Positions 9,303 to 18,286 of a stretch of 64,000 nt of DNA are shown here, in pieces (the stretch's first letter is position 1; the number at the start of each line of letters is the position of its first letter). Under the pieces are notes generated by a model that ran no database searches, was not told the DNA's origin, and worked only from the letters and a program-made list of their open reading frames with translations. The position numbers and the translations under genes were made by a program. This stretch comes from an uncultured Bacteroidia bacterium (GTDB lineage: Bacteria > Bacteroidota > Bacteroidia > Bacteroidales > UBA932), in NCBI GenBank assembly GCA_902785575.1, contig CACZZF010000011.1:1-64000 (forward strand). The letters run 5' to 3'.

Positions 9303-9332
9303 AAAAAAGGGATTTCTTTTCTAAAGACTCCG

Positions 9333-9363
9333 CGAATATATGAAAATATATGGTAAAAACAAA
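9333..9363 (-). promoter_or_regulatory. Probable rho promoter
   Basis: On the minus strand TTTG (9363-9360), exactly 19 bases, then TATATTCG (9340-9333), one mismatch in the -7 box. The -33 box touches the stop codon of the upstream lptD-like gene. The predicted leader is about 25 bases. Confidence 0.5.
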
Positions 9364-12102
9364 CTAATTGTCCCAGTAGCTCGTGCTCTTCTTGAACCTG
9401 AGAAGGTCTGAGAGGGCGGCGGCGTTGGCGGAGATAATGAATGAATACGACTGGTACATTCCAGACGGCACCCACGACACAGCTATGTTGAAACAGTGCA
9501 AGTCGTATTTGAACGACATTTGCGAGGTCGTCATCTTCATCGCCACGAAGTCCCAGCCGGTCTGGGCCTGTACCGACATCTTGGGGGTAAGCTGGATATT
9601 ACCTGAAATACCCAAGGTCTGTGTGTAATTGTCTTTCTGGAAGAGCTGCTCATTTACATAACTGTAAGAGCGGCTCATGGACAACGTGTAGTTGAAGTTC
9701 AGGCTCCAGGGCACATTCGGGTTGGTGTAATACAACCAACCTCCCGGAATATATTCCCCGGTCACAGGATGGTAATAAATCCTCCTGTAATAGTCCGCTG
9801 AACCACCTGATTTATTGCCGTCATTTCCGTTAACCTGTCCCTGGCCGGATAACGAATATGACATCGAAGCGCTGAAATTCGTCAATCTCAAAGGGATACC
9901 GGTCTGGACCAGGTTGAATTTGTTGATCCTCACACCACGCTCATTGATGGCATATGGATCGAAATTGAGGTTACCGTTGATGCCCAGCTTTCCGAAAATG
10001 GATGTCGACATCGTGATACCCACATTGTTCATTTTCAAGGAGTCAGCCAGGAAGTTGTAACCGGTGTTGATATTGAACTGGTCAAGGAGTTTAATCTTCT
10101 TGGAGCCGGTTCCGGTGGTGTCCTTCGCGTCACGGACCTTTGCCTCGAGGTTGTTTCCGATGGAGAGGGACATGGTCGCGGAACTACCCTTCCCAGGCAC
10201 GGAGTTCAACTGGCCTTGGTAGATGTTATAATCGTATGTCTTCTGGCGACCGAGCGTGTCCACATATTCAAGGGTCCGGTAGCCATTGAAGGCCTTTGCT
10301 TTATCGGGACTGAAACTCATGCTCAGGCTAGGGGAGACCACATGTCTGACAGCCTGGAGTTTATGGTATTTCCCGAAATTGAACATACCGTAAATACGGG
10401 TGCTCATCGAGACTGATCCGGAATAGTCGTGAGTAGCGCCGAAAGAAGAGAAAGGCGATCCGAGTTTAGTCTCCACTTTATTGGTCTCGGGATTAAAGAA
10501 AGCGTTTGTTTCCCTGAAGAACCAGTTCATCCCGTAATTGACTGAAGGGGTGACATTGAGATAGTTGAACAAGGTGAAATCCGGGAGACCGATGTTAAAC
10601 TTGTGGGCCATTCCGTTATTGAACTTGTCGAAAAAGCCCGGTTCTCCGAATTCTCTCGCCTTAAAACCGATCTTGTTCTGGAACGACGTGTTGTAAGCGA
10701 GTGAGAATTTCTCGTAGAATCTCTCCTTTCCGACCCTGTTCTTTATTTTGAAGGGATAGAACCTTGTCACAGAGAATGTGACGTTAGGAAGGGTGAAGGT
10801 ATATGAGCTATCCCGGGAGTTTTGGTTATGGAGAGCATTGACCGAAAGGTTAAACTTGCCAGACCAGTTCTTTGAGAATGACACGGATGATGAAATCTGG
10901 TTCTGGAGAGCCTCGGATACGGAACGCGAGTTATATCGGCTGTTGGAAGGGCTGGAGAAGTTGACTGAGGCTGAGAATGACTGCCCCGGATGTGCCTTGG
11001 CATCCTGCGAGTGAGACCATTTCAAACCGAAGTTCTTGCTTTGAAAGAAGTCTGTGCTTCCTTTCTCACCCGTTTGGTCCACAGAATAGTTGAAGGACAT
11101 GTTTCCGGAGAACTTGTACTTCACCATATACCGGGAGTTGATGTTTGTCGCCCATGATCCGAGAGTGTAATAGTCTCCGGTCAAGGAAAGGTCGAAGAAA
11201 TCCCCGATCACGAAATACATTCCCGCGTCCCTCATGTAGAAACCTCGGGCGTTCTCCTCTCCGAAAGATGGCATAAGCATTCCTGTGGCTCTCTCTGGAC
11301 GTTTTGGAATGAATCCGAACGGAATGGCCACAAAAGGCAGGTCGACATCCTCGACAACCAGATGGGCAGGTCCGAACACCGTCTTCTGCGAAGGCCTGGT
11401 TATGACTTTAGCGGAGGAAAGCTTAAGGTAATAGTGAGGATGTTCCAGGTCGCAGACAGTGTATTTGCCTTGAGTGATATTAATCGACCTGTCAGGAAGC
11501 ATCTTGATGTTCTTGCCATGGAGGATTCCGTCATCTTCCTGAGTGATCATATTGGTGATTCTCGCCTTCCTTGTGTTGAAATTATATCGGACCTCCTCCA
11601 TATTGAAGGTCTGGTTTCCCTGGGTCATAACAGGCTGCCCTTTCCACTCATGGGCTAAAGAATCGTAAGTTCCTCTGGCAAAGACGGTCCCCGTGTTCAT
11701 GTCGTACTCCATGTAGTCGGCCTCCAGGCTTATGTTCTCATAGGAAACCTTGACGTCTCCCCAATAGAACATTTTTCTCTGCCCGTCCGCGAACACTTGT
11801 TTTGAAGAGTCTTTAGCAGCTGAGAAGGCAGGCTTGGAGATGGAGCTTTTGCTCAGAAGGTCAAGGGAATCGGCTTTAGCCTGTCTGATCGAGTCGCGCC
11901 TAAGTGTAAGGGAATCAAGAACCGGTACGGTGTCTTTGACAGCGGTGGAATCAGGAGCCTGGATCTTTGTGGTGTCCGGCGCTTGAGTGTTCTCTCCCTG
12001 GCGACGATTCCTCCTCGGGTTCTGCCCAAAAACGGACATCCCGGTGAGAGCGGCAAGAAGCAATGCTAATATTATAGTATATGTATGCCTTCTGAAATGC
12101 AA
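9364..12102 (-). CDS. lptD: LptD-like outer-membrane LPS assembly protein
   Basis: Large predicted outer-membrane beta-barrel of the Bacteroidota LptD type, expected to insert lipopolysaccharide into the outer leaflet. After a signal peptide (hydrophobic core IILALLLAALTG, then FGQ) comes a linker rich in Asp, Thr and Ser. Next is an OstA/LptA-like beta-jellyroll section, seen in the repeated pattern 'AKDSSKQVFADGQRKMFYWG', 'YMEYDMNTGTVFARG' and 'KARITNMITQEDDG'. A long C-terminal barrel follows, with alternating aromatic strands and many Asn, Ser and Tyr. With the TTG at 12102 it has 912 residues and a compact signal peptide just downstream of a -7 box at 12126-12133. An ATG at 12153 would add 17 residues but lies upstream of that box. 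It diverges from the amidase gene and lies 61 bases before rho. Confidence 0.85.
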   Translation of the reverse strand: MHFRRHTYTIILALLLAALTGMSVFGQNPRRNRRQGENTQAPDTTKIQAPDSTAVKDTVPVLDSLTLRRDSIRQAKADSLDLLSKSSISKPAFSAAKDSSKQVFADGQRKMFYWGDVKVSYENISLEADYMEYDMNTGTVFARGTYDSLAHEWKGQPVMTQGNQTFNMEEVRYNFNTRKARITNMITQEDDGILHGKNIKMLPDRSINITQGKYTVCDLEHPHYYLKLSSAKVITRPSQKTVFGPAHLVVEDVDLPFVAIPFGFIPKRPERATGMLMPSFGEENARGFYMRDAGMYFVIGDFFDLSLTGDYYTLGSWATNINSRYMVKYKFSGNMSFNYSVDQTGEKGSTDFFQSKNFGLKWSHSQDAKAHPGQSFSASVNFSSPSNSRYNSRSVSEALQNQISSSVSFSKNWSGKFNLSVNALHNQNSRDSSYTFTLPNVTFSVTRFYPFKIKNRVGKERFYEKFSLAYNTSFQNKIGFKAREFGEPGFFDKFNNGMAHKFNIGLPDFTLFNYLNVTPSVNYGMNWFFRETNAFFNPETNKVETKLGSPFSSFGATHDYSGSVSMSTRIYGMFNFGKYHKLQAVRHVVSPSLSMSFSPDKAKAFNGYRTLEYVDTLGRQKTYDYNIYQGQLNSVPGKGSSATMSLSIGNNLEAKVRDAKDTTGTGSKKIKLLDQFNINTGYNFLADSLKMNNVGITMSTSIFGKLGINGNLNFDPYAINERGVRINKFNLVQTGIPLRLTNFSASMSYSLSGQGQVNGNDGNKSGGSADYYRRIYYHPVTGEYIPGGWLYYTNPNVPWSLNFNYTLSMSRSYSYVNEQLFQKDNYTQTLGISGNIQLTPKMSVQAQTGWDFVAMKMTTSQMSFKYDLHCFNIAVSWVPSGMYQSYSFIISANAAALSDLLRFKKSTSYWDN

Positions 12103-12125
12103 TTTTATTCTTAAATTCGCGAGAA

Positions 12126-12145
12126 CAAATATACGACTAATTTTG
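12126..12145. promoter_or_regulatory. Overlapping divergent -7 boxes, lptD-like / amidase
   Basis: Minus-strand TATATTTG (12133-12126) and plus-strand TAATTTTG (12138-12145) are both exact TAnnTTTG matches, four bases apart and pointing away from each other. Neither has a -33 TTG at the ideal 19-21 bases. The plus box overlaps the TTG codon proposed as the amidase start, so one of the two assignments may be wrong. Confidence 0.4.
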
Positions 12146-13312
12146 GATATCATTCGCAATTTTCTTGCCGTACTCGTCGCGACAATCCCTTTTCTGGCCG
12201 CCTCCCCGGCGTCTGGGCAGGCTCCGTCTTCCCAGATTAAACTCACCACTGTCGTGATCGATCCCGGGCATGGTGGCAAAGACGCCGGTTGCATAAGTCC
12301 CAGCGGCAAGACAATGGAGAAGACAGTTGTGCTGGATATCGCCACTAAGCTCGCTGAGAAGATCCGTTCCGGTTGCCCCGATGTCAATGTGGTCATGACC
12401 AGGGACGACGACACTTTCGTGGAACTTCAGGGAAGGGCTGACATAGCCAACAAGGCCAAAGCGAACCTGTTCATATCCATTCATGTCAATTCTGTCGACG
12501 GCAAGAGAACCGGCCCCAACGGCTATTCTGTACACATCCTTGGTCAATACACCAGCAAGAAGAAAGACCTTTATGCCGGCAATATGGATGTTGTGCGCCG
12601 TGAGAACTCCGTTATCATGCTGGAAGACGATTACACCACAAAATACGAAGGTTTCAATCCTTCCGATCCGGAGTCATATATATTCATGAACCTCATGCGG
12701 AATTCTTTCCTCGAGCAAAGCTTCAAGTTCGCCAAGTTCGTGGACGAGGAGATGAGAGGGGGAGCGATAAAGACAAGCCGGGGTATCTCGCAGGATCCTT
12801 TCTACGTCCTATGGCGCACGGCCATGCCAGCTGTTCTTGTCGAGTGCGGTTTCATGTCCAACCCGACGGATCGCGAGGCATTGATTACCTCTAAAGGAAA
12901 AGACAGGATCGCATCCGACCTTTATGATGCCTTCGTGAAGTATAAAAAGGAATATGATGGAGTGCCTGCCTCCACTTCTCCGGCCCCGGCCAAGAAACCT
13001 GTAGAGACAAAGCCGGCTGAGGCAGCCGATACTGTTGAGACAAAGCCTGCCGAAAAAGAGTCTGTAGTTAGTGAGGATGCGGTACTGTATGGCATCCAGG
13101 TCTTGGTCTCTTCCCGAGAGATGAAATCCTCTGATCCATTCTTCAAAGGTTACGAGTTTCGCAGGTTTAAAACAGGTAAATTGTTTAAGTATTTGATCCT
13201 CTGTTCAAATGATCTTTCTGAGGTCAAAAAGTCCTTTTCAACAGTTAAAAGTTCATATCCGGATAGCTTCATAGTGAAGTCGGAAAATGGTGAATTGACA
13301 AGGGTCAAATAG
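12143..13312 (+). CDS. N-acetylmuramoyl-L-alanine amidase (Amidase_3) with SPOR-like tail
   Basis: Zinc amidase that cleaves the bond between MurNAc and the stem peptide during cell separation (AmiABC type). After a signal peptide (FLAVLVATIPFLAASPASG) the catalytic domain shows VVIDPGHGGKDAG with the first zinc His, the Glu of MEKTV, SIHVNS with the second His, and the VECGFMSNPTDRE segment that carries the catalytic Glu. A linker rich in Pro, Lys, Glu and Thr (about residues 275-310) leads to a C-terminal segment that starts YGIQVLVSSREM and looks like a divergent SPOR domain for septal peptidoglycan binding. The start is uncertain: TTG at 12143 gives a clean signal peptide in 389 residues. 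The longer ATG frame from 11987 would run antisense through the lptD-like N-terminus and bury the signal peptide. Confidence 0.88.
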   Translation: MDIIRNFLAVLVATIPFLAASPASGQAPSSQIKLTTVVIDPGHGGKDAGCISPSGKTMEKTVVLDIATKLAEKIRSGCPDVNVVMTRDDDTFVELQGRADIANKAKANLFISIHVNSVDGKRTGPNGYSVHILGQYTSKKKDLYAGNMDVVRRENSVIMLEDDYTTKYEGFNPSDPESYIFMNLMRNSFLEQSFKFAKFVDEEMRGGAIKTSRGISQDPFYVLWRTAMPAVLVECGFMSNPTDREALITSKGKDRIASDLYDAFVKYKKEYDGVPASTSPAPAKKPVETKPAEAADTVETKPAEKESVVSEDAVLYGIQVLVSSREMKSSDPFFKGYEFRRFKTGKLFKYLILCSNDLSEVKKSFSTVKSSYPDSFIVKSENGELTRVK

Positions 13313-13547
13313 TCACATTTTAGGAAGTAATTAATATATCGTCATTTAGCTTTTTGACTCCTTCTGTATTTTATTGATTATCAATAATTTATGACGATTT
13401 ACCCGATTTCTGCGGCTTCTATATATAAGGAAAATAAAAAACAAAAACAATAATAAAAAAGTTTTTTTATAAAGCTTTTTTCCTCCAATTTTGTACCATA
13501 AACAAGTGGACAAACCTTCCCGGCTACATCATTTTTTTAGTTAATTA
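13313..13547. other. A+T-rich region upstream of dnaA
   Basis: 235 bases without a gene. It contains the perfect 17-bp palindrome TTATTGATTATCAATAA (13371-13387), long A and T runs with an AAAAAAG/CTTTTTT inverted repeat (13455-13461 and 13475-13481), and a weak -7 box CAATTTTG (13486-13493, one mismatch) that could serve dnaA with a leader of about 50 bases. I see no TTATCCACA-type DnaA boxes, so an origin is not called. Confidence 0.6.
13371..13387. repeat. 17-bp palindrome upstream of dnaA
   Basis: TTATTGATTATCAATAA is a perfect odd palindrome 160 bases before the dnaA ATG. It is 15/17 identical to 42558-42574 upstream of rarA. Confidence 0.5.
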
Positions 13548-14972
13548 ATGGCAGAACTGGAAAGACATATTTCAGTGTGGAACGAGTGTCTTAGGATCTT
13601 CGAGCAAAACGTGGATCCCAAGCAGTTCAACGTATGGTTCAAGACCATTGTTCCTGTCTCCCTGGAGGAATCCACTCTGACTGTAGAGGTCCCCACTGAT
13701 TTCTTCCGCAGTTACCTTGAGGACGCCTATCTCCCTATCATAAAGATGGCTCTCAGGAGGGTTATCGGACCGGACGCCAAGTTGATGTACCGGATCCACC
13801 CTGTCCGCACGGAAGCGCCCATGGTTTTCAGCGCTTCTCACGGGAATGTCCCGGAGAACAAGGCTGTGACGCTTAACACCTTCCAGGCCTCTGGTAATCC
13901 TGGCCCCTTCGTTTTCCCTGGTCTCCAGAAAGTAAAGATCAATCCCAGGTTGAATCCCGCTTATTGCTTTGACAACCTGGTGAAAGGGGAGTGTAACAAG
14001 ATGGGCATCAACGCCGGAATCAACATCTCCCAAAAGCCTGGCAAGACGCCTTTCAATCCTCTGTTCGTTTTCGGAGGTCCCGGCTTGGGCAAAACCCACC
14101 TCGCGCAGGCGATCGGTATCGCCATCCACGACGCTTACCCGGATCTCATTGTCCTTTACGTGACTGGCAACGAGTTCAAGACCCAATACATGAACGCCGT
14201 CCATCAGAACAAACTGGCGGATTTCATGGCCTATTATATGAGGATTGATGTCCTGGTGGTCGACGATATCCATGAGCTTGTCGGACCTGCCTCACAGAAT
14301 GCCTTCTTCAACATTTTCAATCATCTACACCAGTCAGGGAAGCAGTTGGTATTCACTTCCGACCGCGCTCCCGTGGATTTGATGAATTTCGAGGAGAGGC
14401 TTCTCTCCAGGTTCAAATGGGGTCTTTCAGTGGAGCTTGACAAGCCCGACCAGCAGACCAGACTGGCTATGCTAAAAGCCAGATGCTCCCGTGAAGGTGT
14501 GAGTGTGAGCGATGATGTCCTTGAACTCCTGGCCTCAAAGATCCGGTCCAACTTCCGTGAGCTCGAAGGTGCTTTGATCTCGCTGATAGCGAGCGCGACC
14601 CTTTGCCATGAGGAAATCACTCGGGAACTTGCCGAGAAAGTCACTGGCAACATTGTCAGCGAGGAGCGTGATGAGGTCACTATGGACAAGGTGCAGGATG
14701 TCGTCTGTGAGTATTTCAACATTACTCGCGAGACCCTTCTCTCCAAATCCAGGAAGAGGAATATAGTCCAGGCTCGCCAGATAGCCATGTACATGAGCCG
14801 CAACCTGATTGGGGGCTGCTCCCTGTCGACCATCGGCATGGAGTTGGGAGGTAAGGACCATGCCACTGTCCTTCACGCTTGCAACACCGTTTCCGACCTG
14901 ATGTCCACAGACAAGCTGTTCCGCCAGTATGTGTCTGACATCGAGAGGATGCTCGTGCCAGTAGCCAGATAA
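13548..14972 (+). CDS. dnaA: Chromosomal replication initiator DnaA
   Basis: DnaA binds the origin as an ATP form and opens it for replication. The 474 residues contain domain I (residues 1-85, CLRIFEQNVDPKQFNVWF), a short linker, and the AAA+ domain III with Walker A GGPGLGKT (176-183) and Walker B VLVVDDIHEL. Domain IV has the DnaA signature GGKDHATVLHAC that reads the DnaA box. ATG at 13548 follows a TTAATTA stretch and matches the family N-terminus. pepD follows 24 bases later on the same strand. Confidence 0.97.
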   Translation: MAELERHISVWNECLRIFEQNVDPKQFNVWFKTIVPVSLEESTLTVEVPTDFFRSYLEDAYLPIIKMALRRVIGPDAKLMYRIHPVRTEAPMVFSASHGNVPENKAVTLNTFQASGNPGPFVFPGLQKVKINPRLNPAYCFDNLVKGECNKMGINAGINISQKPGKTPFNPLFVFGGPGLGKTHLAQAIGIAIHDAYPDLIVLYVTGNEFKTQYMNAVHQNKLADFMAYYMRIDVLVVDDIHELVGPASQNAFFNIFNHLHQSGKQLVFTSDRAPVDLMNFEERLLSRFKWGLSVELDKPDQQTRLAMLKARCSREGVSVSDDVLELLASKIRSNFRELEGALISLIASATLCHEEITRELAEKVTGNIVSEERDEVTMDKVQDVVCEYFNITRETLLSKSRKRNIVQARQIAMYMSRNLIGGCSLSTIGMELGGKDHATVLHACNTVSDLMSTDKLFRQYVSDIERMLVPVAR

Positions 14973-14996
14973 TTGACCAACACTAATATATCTCTG

Positions 14997-16421
14997 ATGA
15001 ATTCAGCTGAAGTACTTGAGATCTTCAAGGAGATCACTCGTATCCCGCGTGAGTCGGGACACGAGGAGCGCATGAAGGCGTTCCTCCAGAAATTCGCCTC
15101 TGACAGGAATTTGGAATGCCGTGTCGACGAGGTGGGAAATGTCTGTATAGTCAAGGAGGCATCGCCTGGCAAGGAAGATGTCCCCGCCCTTGTCCTGCAG
15201 GGCCATCAAGACATGGTCTGCGAGAAGAGGGGAGGTGTCACGCATGATTTCTCAACCGACCCGATCCATTATGAGATCGAGGATGGTTGGATGGTCGCGA
15301 AAGACACAACTCTCGGTGCCGATGATGGCATCGGTGTGGCCGCGATGCTGGCTTTGCTGCAGAGCGACCTTCCTATGGGCAAGCTTGAGTGCGTGTTCAC
15401 CGTCTCTGAGGAGACTGGGATGGACGGCGCCTTCGGCATGAAACCAGGTTTCTTCACCGGCAGGACCCTGATCAACCTCGATTCTGAAGATGAGGGGCAG
15501 ATGTTCATCGGTTGCGCCGGCGGACTTGAGACCATGGCGAATTTCAAGTACAAGTGCGAGGATCTGGCTCCTGGCAACGCTCCAGTGCGTGTCGAGATCA
15601 AGGAAGGCCTTGGAGGTCACAGCGGAGACGACATCAACAAGGGCAGGGCGAACACCATCCAGTTGATGGCCCGTTTCCTCAATGGTGAGCTTGGCTCCGG
15701 GATGCAACTGATAGTGATAAAAGGTGGCAATAAGCATAACGCCATCGCTCACGAATGTGAGGCTATCATAGCGGTGCCTGACCGAGAGGGGACAATCGCG
15801 CGGTTCAACGCCTTCGCCGAGGATATCAAGAATGAATATTCAAAGACGGATCCAGGTCTCAAGTTGACCGCGGCCCCTTTCCGCTGCACTGAGAAACCTA
15901 TTGATTCAAATGTCGCCGAGAGGCTTATCAGGGTCCTGTTCTGCTGCCCTCACGGGGTTGAGACCATGAGTCCTGATATCCCGGGTCTTGTCGAGACATC
16001 CACTAACCTCGCTTCCGTGCGTATGCGTCGGGCCGGATTGATCGAGATCGTGACCAGCCAGCGCAGCTCGACCGCATCGGCCAGAAGGATGATGGCGCAT
16101 AAGGTCGGAGCCGCCTTCCAGTTGGCTGGAGCCCAGATAGAGTATACTTCTGAATATCCAGGATGGCAGCCTAACGTGGATTCCGCCATACTCCACCTTT
16201 GTGTGGATTCCTACAAGAAGCTGTTCGGCTGTGAGCCTGAGGTCAAAGCGATCCACGCGGGTTTGGAGTGCGGGCTTTTCGGCGAGAAGTTCGGTGATCT
16301 GGACATGATATCTTTCGGACCCACATTGCGTGGTGTCCACGCCCCAGGTGAAAGACTGGATCTCGCTTCCCTGGACAAGTTCACCGATCATTTGGTGGAC
16401 GTCGTTACCTCTTTCAAGTAG
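14997..16421 (+). CDS. pepD: Xaa-His (aminoacyl-histidine) dipeptidase, M20 family
   Basis: Cytosolic di-zinc peptidase of the PepD type that splits dipeptides such as carnosine-like Xaa-His. Metal-site motifs are present: QGHQDMVCEK near residue 75 with the first metal His, TLGADDGIGVA with the bridging Asp, and EETGMDGA with the catalytic Glu. HSGDD marks the dimerisation-lid region. With ATG at 14997 it has 474 residues; an upstream TTG directly after the dnaA stop would add eight atypical residues. It lies between dnaA and rpe and is probably cotranscribed with both. Confidence 0.93.
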   Translation: MNSAEVLEIFKEITRIPRESGHEERMKAFLQKFASDRNLECRVDEVGNVCIVKEASPGKEDVPALVLQGHQDMVCEKRGGVTHDFSTDPIHYEIEDGWMVAKDTTLGADDGIGVAAMLALLQSDLPMGKLECVFTVSEETGMDGAFGMKPGFFTGRTLINLDSEDEGQMFIGCAGGLETMANFKYKCEDLAPGNAPVRVEIKEGLGGHSGDDINKGRANTIQLMARFLNGELGSGMQLIVIKGGNKHNAIAHECEAIIAVPDREGTIARFNAFAEDIKNEYSKTDPGLKLTAAPFRCTEKPIDSNVAERLIRVLFCCPHGVETMSPDIPGLVETSTNLASVRMRRAGLIEIVTSQRSSTASARRMMAHKVGAAFQLAGAQIEYTSEYPGWQPNVDSAILHLCVDSYKKLFGCEPEVKAIHAGLECGLFGEKFGDLDMISFGPTLRGVHAPGERLDLASLDKFTDHLVDVVTSFK

Positions 16422-16425
16422 TGTC

Positions 16426-17079
16426 ATGGTAAAGATTGCTCCATCTATCCTCGCGGCCGATTTCCTGCACCTCGAAAGGGATGTGCGGATAGTCAACGAC
16501 CATGCTGACCTTCTCCATTTTGATGTTATGGACGGATGCCTGGTGCCGAACCTGTCATTCGGTTTCCCGGTCCTGGAGGCTGTCGCCGGGATAGCGACGA
16601 TTCCTTTGGATGTCCACTTGATGATTGTCAATCCTGACAAATATATCGAGCGTTTCGCCAAGGCCGGCGCTTCCTATATCAGTTTCCATCTCGAGGCCGC
16701 TGATGAGGCCGGAAAGGACGTTTCCGAATATATCGCTATCGCGAAGTCTTGTGGTGTCAAGGTCGGGTTGGCGATTGATCCCGACGTGCCTGTTGAGAGG
16801 CTCTTTCCTTATATCCCGGAGGTTGATTTCTTCCTGATCATGTCGGTTTTCGCCGGTTTCGGTGGCCAGAAATTCATCGAGGATTCGATTGGAAGGATAG
16901 CCACTTTAAAGGCTGAGATGGAAAGGATAGGGATAGTCAAAGATATCGAAGTGGATGGGGGAGTTTCCTCATCGAACGCCAGGGCTCTTAAAGAGGCTGG
17001 AGCGACGATGCTGGTGGCTGGAAGCTCGGTGTTCAAGGCTGAGGATCCGGCTCAAGCGATAGCTGATCTAAGACTTTAG
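16426..17079 (+). CDS. rpe: Ribulose-phosphate 3-epimerase
   Basis: Interconverts ribulose 5-phosphate and xylulose 5-phosphate in the pentose phosphate pathway. A 217-residue TIM barrel with all family marks: KIAPSILAADF at the N-terminus, metal ligands in HFDVMDG and LDVHLM, FHLEA, and the C-terminal IEVDGGVSS and AGSSVF phosphate site. ATG at 16426 lies 4 bases after the pepD stop. The longer upstream frame is out of family. The 3' end overlaps the convergent birA gene by 4 bases. Confidence 0.96.
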   Translation: MVKIAPSILAADFLHLERDVRIVNDHADLLHFDVMDGCLVPNLSFGFPVLEAVAGIATIPLDVHLMIVNPDKYIERFAKAGASYISFHLEAADEAGKDVSEYIAIAKSCGVKVGLAIDPDVPVERLFPYIPEVDFFLIMSVFAGFGGQKFIEDSIGRIATLKAEMERIGIVKDIEVDGGVSSSNARALKEAGATMLVAGSSVFKAEDPAQAIADLRL

Positions 17080-17837
17080 ATAATATAGCTTATCTCTTTG
17101 AAGGCGAACTGGAAAAGTTCGCCTTTTCTATTAATGATCTGTACCAATCCACCGGGTGTGACACCGATTATTCTCCCTTCGAGAAGAGAACAGTCCCGAC
17201 AGATTGTGAACTCATGGAACTCATCCTTCCTGTAAAGCCTGCGCTCATATTCTTTGTCAACCTCTGGAGTTGAAGATCCGGATCCGAGAGCTCTCTGGAA
17301 TGCTGATGCCAACTTGCCGGCGAGAATATCCATCTCCTCATGTGTGTCGTATGTCTGGCCGTTAACCACGGACATTGAGGTCGGATTCATAAGTTGGGGC
17401 GGGAACTCCCGCTGATTGACGTTCAAGCCTATTCCAACGATGCTGTAGGCAAGGTATTCCCCTTCGAGAACATTCTCTATCAGCATCCCGCAGATCTTCT
17501 TGTCGCGGATATATATATCATTCGGCCATTTGATCGAGCAGTTGATCCCTTTTCCTTCCAGATATCCGGCGACCCCGATGGTGGCTGCCTTTGTGATCAG
17601 GAACTGGTCCGCGGCCTTCAGGGGAGGGAAATCATCACCTCCGAACTTAATGAGCATAGAGAAAGTCAGGTTCTCTCCTTTCCTCGCCAACCAGGTGTTT
17701 CCCCGCTGTCCTCTCCCGGCCGTCTGAAACTCAGCGGCCGTCACTGACAGATTGTCATATTCCGGAATATGCCTTCTGACCTCGTCCTGCGTGGAATCGG
17801 TCTCTTCAACCCACCTTATATTAACCTTCTCATCCAT
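17076..17837 (-). CDS. birA: Biotin--[acetyl-CoA-carboxylase] ligase
   Basis: Activates biotin as biotinyl-AMP and attaches it to the carrier-protein lysine of biotin-dependent carboxylases. The 253 residues have the nucleotide/biotin loop QTAGRGQRGNTW near residues 38-49, the SIKWPNDIYI segment with the catalytic Lys, and GMLIEN. The C-terminal SH3-like subdomain contains LLEGRIIGVTPGGLVQI. There is no N-terminal helix-turn-helix, so this is a monofunctional ligase and not a biotin repressor. Divergent from rsfS, convergent with rpe. Confidence 0.93.
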   Translation of the reverse strand: MDEKVNIRWVEETDSTQDEVRRHIPEYDNLSVTAAEFQTAGRGQRGNTWLARKGENLTFSMLIKFGGDDFPPLKAADQFLITKAATIGVAGYLEGKGINCSIKWPNDIYIRDKKICGMLIENVLEGEYLAYSIVGIGLNVNQREFPPQLMNPTSMSVVNGQTYDTHEEMDILAGKLASAFQRALGSGSSTPEVDKEYERRLYRKDEFHEFTICRDCSLLEGRIIGVTPGGLVQIINRKGELFQFAFKEISYII

Positions 17838-17862
17838 TGGCTCGGAAATTGTCGTTTTTTAC

Positions 17863-17870
17863 TATATTTG
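17863..17870 (+). promoter_or_regulatory. -7 box of the rsfS-ftsH-cdsA-psd operon
   Basis: Exact TATATTTG, 35 bases before the rsfS ATG. The best -33 candidate, TTGG at 17837-17840, is 22 bases upstream, slightly beyond the usual spacing, and overlaps the birA start codon. Confidence 0.5.
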
Positions 17871-17905
17871 TAAACTTTAGGACAAAATTAAGAAAGATTA
17901 TTGAT

Positions 17906-18286
17906 ATGATCACACACGACCTGAGGGTCATGGCAGACGCCATGCTCGACAAAAAGGCCCAAAATGTTGTTGGAGTCGACTTGAGATCGATCGGTACCGC
18001 TATCACGGACCATTTCATGATATGCAACGCGGATTCTACCACCAATGTCAACGCTATCGCTGACAATGTCATAGAGAAGATGCGTGAGCTTGGCCGGAAA
18101 CCATTCCGTACCCAAGGCATGGAAAACAATTTCTGGATCATCCTGGACTACGGTGACATCGTAGCCCACATTTTCCTTACCGAATACAGGCAATTCTACA
18201 GGCTTGAGGAGCTGTGGGCTGACGCCCCGCAGAAGGAGTATAAGGACAGGCCGAAAACCAAAAAGACACAAAAAGATGCCGAATAA
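17906..18286 (+). CDS. rsfS: Ribosomal silencing factor RsfS
   Basis: RsfS binds ribosomal protein L14 and blocks subunit joining when nutrients are scarce. A 126-residue Iojap-like protein: KKAQNVVGVDLRSI, the ITDHFMICNADST core, and the strand near residue 90 with the family's WIILDYGDIVAHIF. ATG at 17906 gives the normal length; the frame extends further upstream through the promoter. The Lys-rich C-terminus overlaps the ftsH start by 11 bases, so the two are coupled. Confidence 0.95.
   Translation: MITHDLRVMADAMLDKKAQNVVGVDLRSIGTAITDHFMICNADSTTNVNAIADNVIEKMRELGRKPFRTQGMENNFWIILDYGDIVAHIFLTEYRQFYRLEELWADAPQKEYKDRPKTKKTQKDAE

Noticed and set aside
11987..12142. ATG start of the amidase at 11987
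   Set aside because: It would add 52 residues antisense to the lptD-like N-terminus and place the signal peptide in the interior.
12154..12414. Longer lptD-like frame reaching 12414
   Set aside because: The extra residues are the antisense image of the amidase catalytic domain and precede the signal peptide.
13313..13547. Replication origin next to dnaA
   Set aside because: The spacer is A+T-rich with a palindrome, but I find no cluster of TTATCCACA-like DnaA boxes, and the flanking genes are not the usual origin set.
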